From Deltaproteobacteria bacterium (GTDB lineage Bacteria > Desulfobacterota > Binatia > Binatales > Binataceae), in assembly GCA_003161515.1 (NCBI GenBank), contig PMOH01000501.1:1-12014 (forward strand): a DNA stretch of 12,014 nt, given 5' to 3'. Numbering within the stretch: the first letter of the stretch is position 1; each line of letters starts with the position of its first letter. Below the pieces are notes generated by a model. That model saw nothing but the letters and a program-made list of their open reading frames with translations. It was not told the DNA's origin and ran no database searches. The position numbers and the translations under genes are program-made. Below, piece after piece: positions 8,365 through 12,014 of this stretch.

Positions 8365-8744
8365 CTTCGTCCTCTCTTGCCACGCCACCAGGAGCGATAG
8401 CTCCGGACCTCGTCCGGCGCCGACACGCGCGCGCTCACACACAGCCTCATCGAGGCGTCGAACTCCAGTTGCTCAAACTCGCCCGTATGCGGCAATACGA
8501 ACACGCCCTCTTCGTCGAGATCACGCGGCTGCGCCGCACGCAGCACACAAGTCAAAAACTCTCCGTCAGCCAATGGGGCGACTACGAACCACCTCGTCTG
8601 AGCACCTCGCCCACCGCGCCGGACACGCGCTAAACCATGGCGGCCAAAGACCGCATCCGCTACGTCATCAGCGTCGATGTCCCGCTCGGCCAGATGTTCG
8701 AGGCTGGCGGCGGTGAACACCAGCGTCCAGCCGAGCAGTTGCAT
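8361..8744 (-). CDS. BrnT-like toxin of a type II toxin-antitoxin module
   Basis: This 127-residue protein is read as the toxin by its place before a CopG/BrnA-like antitoxin and by partial resemblance to BrnT, a RelE-fold ribonuclease. The N-terminal part (W6, HLAERDI at 17-23, DDVADAV at 26-32) matches the start of BrnT/DUF4258-like proteins. Near the C-terminus, VSARVSAPDEVRSY (103-116) recalls the SAR..(K/A)T..E...Y end of BrnT. The middle is longer than in BrnT (about 90 residues), with TRWFVVAPL and EFLTCVLRAAQPRDLDEEG, and I do not recognise it. The ATG at 8744 is the only usable start: the frame upstream has no start codon before a stop. There is no Shine-Dalgarno, and the start codon lies inside a perfect palindrome. 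RNase activity is inferred, not seen; a divergent RelE-like fold is the main alternative. Confidence 0.65.
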   Translation of the reverse strand: MQLLGWTLVFTAASLEHLAERDIDADDVADAVFGRHGLARVRRGGRGAQTRWFVVAPLADGEFLTCVLRAAQPRDLDEEGVFVLPHTGEFEQLEFDASMRLCVSARVSAPDEVRSYRSWWRGKRGRR

Positions 8745-8760
8745 ACCATAATGGTATGCA
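8740..8760. promoter_or_regulatory. Palindromic operator over the toxin start codon
   Basis: TGCATACCAT (8740-8749) and ATGGTATGCA (8751-8760) are perfect inverted copies around one central base, A8750. The palindrome contains the toxin start codon (CAT at 8742-8744 on this strand). Ribbon-helix-helix antitoxins such as CopG, BrnA and VapB bind inverted repeats at the front of their own operons, so this is the likely autorepression site. Confidence 0.75.
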
Positions 8761-8976
8761 GACCGTCGACAGCACGCAACAGGTCACATTATGAATCCGG
8801 CCTGGGTCCAAAATCGCGCGCTATCTTAAGGATCGCAGCGCGTGCTCTGTAACGCCGCGTGGCCGCGCAGATAGTCGATGCTGCCGGGCAAATCCCGGAT
8901 GAGCCGGAGCCTCTTCGACCGTCCTTAACGCTGGGATCGCGATAGCTCGAGTCAATAGTGAGCAACCGACGAAGCG
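8745..8976. other. Intergenic region between caspase gene and toxin gene
   Basis: This 232-base gap lies between two genes on the minus strand. Besides the toxin promoter and operator it holds an inverted repeat, CGCGCT (8817-8822) with AGCGCG (8837-8842), and a small hairpin, CCGGG (8884-8888) with CCCGG (8894-8898). Neither is followed by a T-run on either strand, so I cannot call a terminator. An open frame of about 63 codons (8980-8789, minus) has no recognisable content and no ribosome site, and overlaps the caspase stop. Confidence 0.5.
8751..8779 (-). promoter_or_regulatory. Putative promoter of the toxin-antitoxin operon
   Basis: On the minus strand, TTGCGT (8779-8774) and TACCAT (8756-8751) are separated by 17 bases and give moderate -35 and -10 matches. 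Seven bases after the -10 is the A of the toxin ATG, so the transcript could be leaderless, which would fit the lack of a ribosome-binding site. The -10 lies inside the palindrome, as expected for repression. This is a prediction from weak consensus matches. Confidence 0.35.
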
Positions 8977-10515
8977 TCAACTCTCAGGGGCCGCGAGCAT
9001 TGCGCTGTGCGGTCCTGTCAGTTGCAATTTGTAGTTCCGCGCTGCGTCGATAATCTCGAGACCGCTGCGGCCGCCGAAGGACATTTCGAGCCGCCCTCGA
9101 CCAAGATCGATCACGAACTCGGCGCCGTCTGGAGCGCTGTAGGCGACTCGCTTTGCACCCATGTCTTCCTGCAACGAACCTCCGTTTGCGGCCTGCATAT
9201 CTTCAAGCCGGTCGACAATATCTGCGTAGGCGAGCGTGCGAAAATCGATCTCGATCACCATCCGCTGAAACTGCGACCCGAAGATCGACTCAATCGCGCT
9301 GCGGTTGTCAGTCCATCCCGAGCGCAAGACCAGCCGGCGCTGAATCGCATATTCTTTGCAGTTCGCCGGATTCTGACTACTTGCAACCGAGTAGCGGAAC
9401 ATAGGCGCGTCGAGCTCGCCTTGCCCATCGCCGCTTTCCATCCGCATGTCGCGGCTCTTTAGAGATAAAATCTCTTTAGAGATGCTATAGAGCTCCTGCA
9501 TTTCCCGCGTAATCCGGTCGCTCAGCAGCCGTCGAACCCAGCGATCCGCTGAATCAGCGAGACGATTCGGCAATTTGTTGCGTTTGTTGAATCCTTCGAT
9601 CTGACGAATCGCGCCGGTCTCGATACCCTGCAGATACTCGTCGCAATTCTTCAGCGGCAGTCCCGAGAGCTTTGGTGCGCCATCTGCCTTCGATTGCGGA
9701 ACTTGGCGAATGCGGAAGGTGTGCGGCTCGTCGAGAATTGCCTGCGGCGTCTGCGAGCCTCTCACCGAGAGTTCCCGCGTTATAAAGCGAGGCACCTCAA
9801 TTCTCAGCCAGTCACGCAGTCCGACGTCGGTTAACCACCGATCTGGCGTCAACGCGTCTTCTGCCTCCCCGAGCATCGCGCGCAGCAGAAAGTTTGTCCA
9901 TACGCCGTGACCGAGCTTTATTGAAGCGTACGATTTGTCGCCGGGCGAGCACGAGAGAAACACTCCGTAATTCCGACCGCCGTCGAACGCCGCGGCAATC
10001 TCGGCCGTGTCCAGATCATCGATCTCGCCGCCGCGAACAGCCGAAAGTCCCGCTGCGCACGCGCCCAGGAAGATTAACGAGCCCGCATGTTTGCAGCGTC
10101 GCAGCGGCTCGAGAATATCCTCGCGTAGCATCAGCGTCGTATCGGTGATTTCCAGCCGGCTCATATCCCAAGCTGCCAGCCGGTTCCCATCTTTCCCACA
10201 AAAACCATGGCCTGCGTGGTAGAATACGAAGAGGTCGTTTTCCCGCAGCGCCTTGATCCGGCCGCGGATGCTCTCTCGCAAGCCGATCAGCAAAGCATTC
10301 TCGTTAACTAAAAGTTGAACGTCCACTTCGATGTCGGAATATGCCTCGCGCAGTGAAGCGGCAAATCCATCAGCGTCGGCGCGCGCGTACGGAACGCTGG
10401 CTACACCGTCGATACTGGCGCTTCGATAAGTCTCAATTCCGACAACTACAGCGACGACGCGTGAAGGCGCGGGAGCATCGAGCGAAGAACCATTCCTGGA
10501 CAAACGTGGACTCAT
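8977..10515 (-). CDS. Caspase-like protease (C14 family) with unknown C-terminal half
   Basis: The 512-residue protein has an N-terminal caspase/metacaspase fold. VVAVVVGIETY (20-30) is the first strand, VPYARADADGFAASL (41-55) the usual substrate-side helix, and FVFYHAGHG (96-104) contains the catalytic His103. LIFLGACAAG (147-156) contains the catalytic Cys153. GVFLSCSPGDKSYAS (184-198) and GHGVWTNFLLRAMLG (202-216) are the p10-like end. The Cys motif reads GAC, where metacaspases have D(S/A)C, so the Asp that favours basic P1 residues is absent. Residues ~280-355 look helical (DRWVRRLLSDRITREMQELY) and ~370-505 look like a mixed alpha/beta domain that I do not recognise. No signal peptide or membrane segment is seen, so it should be cytoplasmic. 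Such proteases act in bacterial stress, cell-death and phage-defence modules; the partner here is unknown. The ATG at 10515 is the only plausible start. Confidence 0.88.
   Translation of the reverse strand: MSPRLSRNGSSLDAPAPSRVVAVVVGIETYRSASIDGVASVPYARADADGFAASLREAYSDIEVDVQLLVNENALLIGLRESIRGRIKALRENDLFVFYHAGHGFCGKDGNRLAAWDMSRLEITDTTLMLREDILEPLRRCKHAGSLIFLGACAAGLSAVRGGEIDDLDTAEIAAAFDGGRNYGVFLSCSPGDKSYASIKLGHGVWTNFLLRAMLGEAEDALTPDRWLTDVGLRDWLRIEVPRFITRELSVRGSQTPQAILDEPHTFRIRQVPQSKADGAPKLSGLPLKNCDEYLQGIETGAIRQIEGFNKRNKLPNRLADSADRWVRRLLSDRITREMQELYSISKEILSLKSRDMRMESGDGQGELDAPMFRYSVASSQNPANCKEYAIQRRLVLRSGWTDNRSAIESIFGSQFQRMVIEIDFRTLAYADIVDRLEDMQAANGGSLQEDMGAKRVAYSAPDGAEFVIDLGRGRLEMSFGGRSGLEIIDAARNYKLQLTGPHSAMLAAPES
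9455..9483. repeat. 12-base direct repeat inside the caspase gene
   Basis: CTCTTTAGAGAT occurs at 9455-9466 and again at 9472-9483, separated by AAAAT. The period is 17 bases, not a multiple of three, and the stretch is markedly AT-rich for this gene. It codes for about residues 345-354, at the join between the helical linker and the C-terminal domain. Loss or gain of one unit would shift the frame and remove that domain. Confidence 0.8.
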
Positions 10516-10745
10516 CCACTACTTGTTAACAGCTTCCGCGCGCCCGCGCGACAGGCACCAACACCCGGATTAGCGATCAAGCGGGAGCAGGTCCAGGTTG
10601 TGCGGCTCCGGGGGCAACGTAGTTCTTGCTACTTTAGCCAGCCAACACAAGGAGCTTGATTGGGAATGGTACAGATTGTAGTGTTTTGATACTATCTATC
10701 GGCGAAGGCGCCCTTTGCGCGGGGCGTCTCGGGGGAGACAACGAA
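10516..10745. other. Divergent intergenic region, caspase and Hydin-type genes
   Basis: This 230-base gap should hold promoters for both strands. Near the caspase start are the palindrome GTTAAC (10525-10530) and a GC-rich inverted repeat CGCGCG-CC-CGCGCG (10537-10550), 22 bases upstream of its ATG. For the plus-strand gene, TGGTAC (10667-10672) and TACTAT (10690-10695), 17 bases apart, are a weak promoter candidate. A leader hairpin GCGAAGG (10702-10708) with CCTTTGC (10712-10718) follows, with one G:T pair. None of this is decisive. Confidence 0.4.
10731..10737 (+). promoter_or_regulatory. Shine-Dalgarno deciding the start at 10746
   Basis: GGGGGAG lies eight bases before the ATG at 10746. 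This supports that start over the TTG at 10656 in the same frame, which would add 30 residues in front of an otherwise normal signal peptide. Confidence 0.7.
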
Positions 10746-11186
10746 ATGTTTTTGTTGAAACCGGCTCGTCCTGCATTTTCAGGATCAATACTGGTGACTG
10801 GGTTGGTTCTGGCGATCGTCGCCGGCCGTTCTGTCGTCACCGCGGACTCGGGCGCCGTGCTGAAACTCAAGCCTGAGACCCACGACTTCGGCAAGGTCAC
10901 TGCCACCAAGGATAGTGCGCGGCTGATTGTAACTGTCACGAACAAATCCAGCTCGGCTGTCACCTTTACGAGTATCGTCGCCGCGGAAGCCTTCTTGATA
11001 CAAAGCGACAAATGTTCCGGTGCTCCGCTGGCTCCCGGTGGTTCATGCAAGGTCGAAGTCGTGTTCCATCCGCTAGTCACCGGCAATGTGAGCGAGAAGC
11101 AAGCCCTGACGTTTACCGACTCGGCGCAGAATAGTCCGCAGCAAGTCGAGCTCGAAGGCCAGGGAGTATTCGGCAGCTGGCTTTAG
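10746..11186 (+). CDS. Secreted single-domain ASPM/SPD-2/Hydin-type protein
   Basis: This 146-residue protein has an N-terminal signal peptide: a basic start, a hydrophobic core at ~13-27, and likely cleavage after VTA at 31-33. The rest is one immunoglobulin-like domain of the ASPM-SPD-2-Hydin / choice-of-anchor D type. Recognisable features are HDFGKV (46-51), RLIVTVTNKSSSAVTF (59-74), C90 and C101 bracketing SGAPLAPGGS, then KVEVVFHP and a final QQVELEGQG. Two cysteines at this spacing could form a disulphide. In bacteria such domains occur in exported, often repeated, cell-surface proteins; a single copy on its own is unusual. No anchor or enzymatic domain is present. It is divergent from the caspase gene, but a shared function is not shown by the sequence. 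Confidence 0.83.
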   Translation: MFLLKPARPAFSGSILVTGLVLAIVAGRSVVTADSGAVLKLKPETHDFGKVTATKDSARLIVTVTNKSSSAVTFTSIVAAEAFLIQSDKCSGAPLAPGGSCKVEVVFHPLVTGNVSEKQALTFTDSAQNSPQQVELEGQGVFGSWL

Positions 11187-11438
11187 ACAGCGGCGAACCT
11201 GCACCGACATTTCGCGCATAGACCTGCCGTATCTGTCCGGATTCGCCGAGCTATCTCCAACCGCGCGTCGCTGAGCCAACAACGGCTTTCGTTGCGCCAT
11301 TTTTATGCCGCCGCTGGCATCTGACTGCCATCAGGCCTCACTTCCGCTTGCCTGCGACGTCCCTAGTGATGCGCTGGGGGCGGCATGACTCTTGGACTCT
11401 GACGGGAAGCCATCCCATAGAAGAGAGAACAACCATCT
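11187..11438. other. Intergenic region before the sensor kinase
   Basis: This 252-base gap has no convincing gene. Around 11305-11330 are three segments that can pair in alternative ways: ATGCC (11305-11309) with GGCAT (11316-11320), or TGGCA (11315-11319) with TGCCA (11326-11330). A weak promoter candidate for the kinase is TTGGAC (11392-11397) with CATAGA (11416-11421), 18 bases apart. No terminator with a T-run follows the upstream gene; a short T-run at 11300-11304 has no stem before it. Confidence 0.35.
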
Positions 11439-12014
11439 GTGAGCGAAGCCCTACATCCGAAACCAGGCGATGGGGAATTGGCTCGTCGAGTCATCGAGCG
11501 TCAGCGGACGGATGACAAGTTCCGCGCGTTGCTCGAGTCGGCTCCGGACGCGATGGTTGTGGTGGGCCAGGACGGTCGTATCTCGCTGGTCAATGCGCAG
11601 ACCGAGAATCTATTCGGATACGCACGCGCCGAGTTGCTCGGCAATCCGGTCGAAATGCTGGTGCCGTCGCGTTTCCGCGACCAGCATCCGAATCATCGCG
11701 CCGGCTATTTCGCCAATCCCAAGGTGCGTTTGATGGGCTCGGGCCTGGAGCTCTGCGGTCTGCGCAAGGACGGCACTGAGTTTCCCATCGAGATCAGCTT
11801 GAGTTCGCTCATGACCGAAGAGGGTCAGTTAGTCTTCGGCGCCATCCGCAACATCTCCGAGCGCAAGCGCGCCGAGTACGAAGTCCGGGCACTGAATGAG
11901 TCGGTGCGGCGACACGCCTCGCAGCTCGAAGCGGCAAACCGCGAGCTCGAGGCGTTCTCGTATTCGGTCTCGCACGATCTTCGCGCGCCGTTGCGCAGTA
12001 TCGACGGCTTCAGC
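11439..12014 (+). CDS. PAS-domain sensor histidine kinase (3' partial)
   Basis: This is the first 192 residues of a two-component sensor kinase that runs off the window. The start is GTG at 11439, preceded by GAAGAGAG (11420-11427); the frame has a TAG at 11418, so no earlier start is possible. A PAS domain spans about 28-140, from FRALLESAPDAMVVV through NAQTENLFGYARAELLG to RKDGTEFPIEISLS and VFGAIRNISERKRAE. A short helical, probably coiled-coil linker (~138-172) leads to the HisKA box SYSVSHDLRAPLRSIDGF, with the phosphate-accepting His179. No signal peptide or membrane segment is seen before the PAS domain, so the sensed signal is likely cytoplasmic; the ligand cannot be read from the sequence. 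The ATPase domain and partner regulator lie beyond the window. Confidence 0.92.
   Translation, partial: MSEALHPKPGDGELARRVIERQRTDDKFRALLESAPDAMVVVGQDGRISLVNAQTENLFGYARAELLGNPVEMLVPSRFRDQHPNHRAGYFANPKVRLMGSGLELCGLRKDGTEFPIEISLSSLMTEEGQLVFGAIRNISERKRAEYEVRALNESVRRHASQLEAANRELEAFSYSVSHDLRAPLRSIDGFS

Noticed and set aside
8365..8442. Longer start for the antitoxin
   Set aside because: It would overlap the toxin gene by about 80 bases, while the ATG at 8364 has a Shine-Dalgarno and the ATGA overlap.
8789..8980. 63-codon minus-strand frame between caspase and toxin; a neighbouring frame reads RLIRDLPGSIDYLRGHA
   Set aside because: No recognisable family, no ribosome site, and the second frame has no start codon. 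It could be a gene remnant, but I cannot support that.
10656..10745. TTG start giving a 176-residue form of the Hydin-type protein
   Set aside because: It would put 30 unrelated residues before a clean signal peptide; the ATG at 10746 has a strong Shine-Dalgarno.
11470..11733. Plus-strand ATG frame at the start of the kinase gene
   Set aside because: It is a shadow: the frame starting at GTG 11439 encodes a clear PAS-HisKA protein through the same bases.

Overview
The window is about 60% GC by eye, densely coded, and comes from a bacterium with an aerobic respiratory chain. The cytochrome bc genes have b6f/Gram-positive-like features: 14 residues between the helix-D haem ligands, Asp instead of Glu in the Qo motif, and a cytochrome c domain fused to cytochrome b. 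A phylum cannot be fixed from the sequence alone. An Acidobacteriota-like or Binatota/Desulfobacterota-like soil bacterium is my guess from gene order and codon use.

Region 1 (1-6298, + strand) is one tightly packed respiratory operon. It holds ctaD (5' end outside the window), ctaE, an unrecognised six-segment membrane protein, a dihaem cytochrome c lipoprotein, a Rieske protein, a cytochrome b/c fusion, and the copper-insertion protein CtaG. Most junctions overlap by 1-4 bases (TAATG, TTGA, ATGA). Together they encode a quinol:cytochrome c reductase, a caa3-like terminal oxidase and an assembly factor, which suggests a bc-oxidase supercomplex. The ctaG coding sequence carries three long near-perfect inverted repeats within 150 bases, which I consider the most unusual nucleotide-level signal in the window.

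Region 2 (6359-7996, + strand) is a complete pgi (glucose-6-phosphate isomerase). Its codon use switches abruptly in the last ~460 bases. Its stop codon overlaps the stop codon of the convergent next gene.

Region 3 (7993-10515, - strand) is an accessory segment. It has a caspase-like protease with an unrecognised C-terminal half, then a two-gene toxin-antitoxin module: a BrnT-like toxin first, then a CopG/BrnA-like antitoxin, overlapping by ATGA. A perfect 10+1+10 palindrome covers the toxin start codon and is the probable autoregulatory operator. The stand-alone caspase beside a toxin-antitoxin pair is the best candidate for an undescribed stress or defence system, but the functional link is inference.

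Region 4 (10516-12014, + strand) has a small secreted ASPM/SPD-2/Hydin-type single-domain protein, divergent from the caspase. It is followed by the start of a PAS-domain sensor histidine kinase that begins at GTG and runs off the window. No tRNA, rRNA, CRISPR array or insertion sequence was seen. No gap exceeds 300 bases; the three largest (230-252 bases) are described individually.
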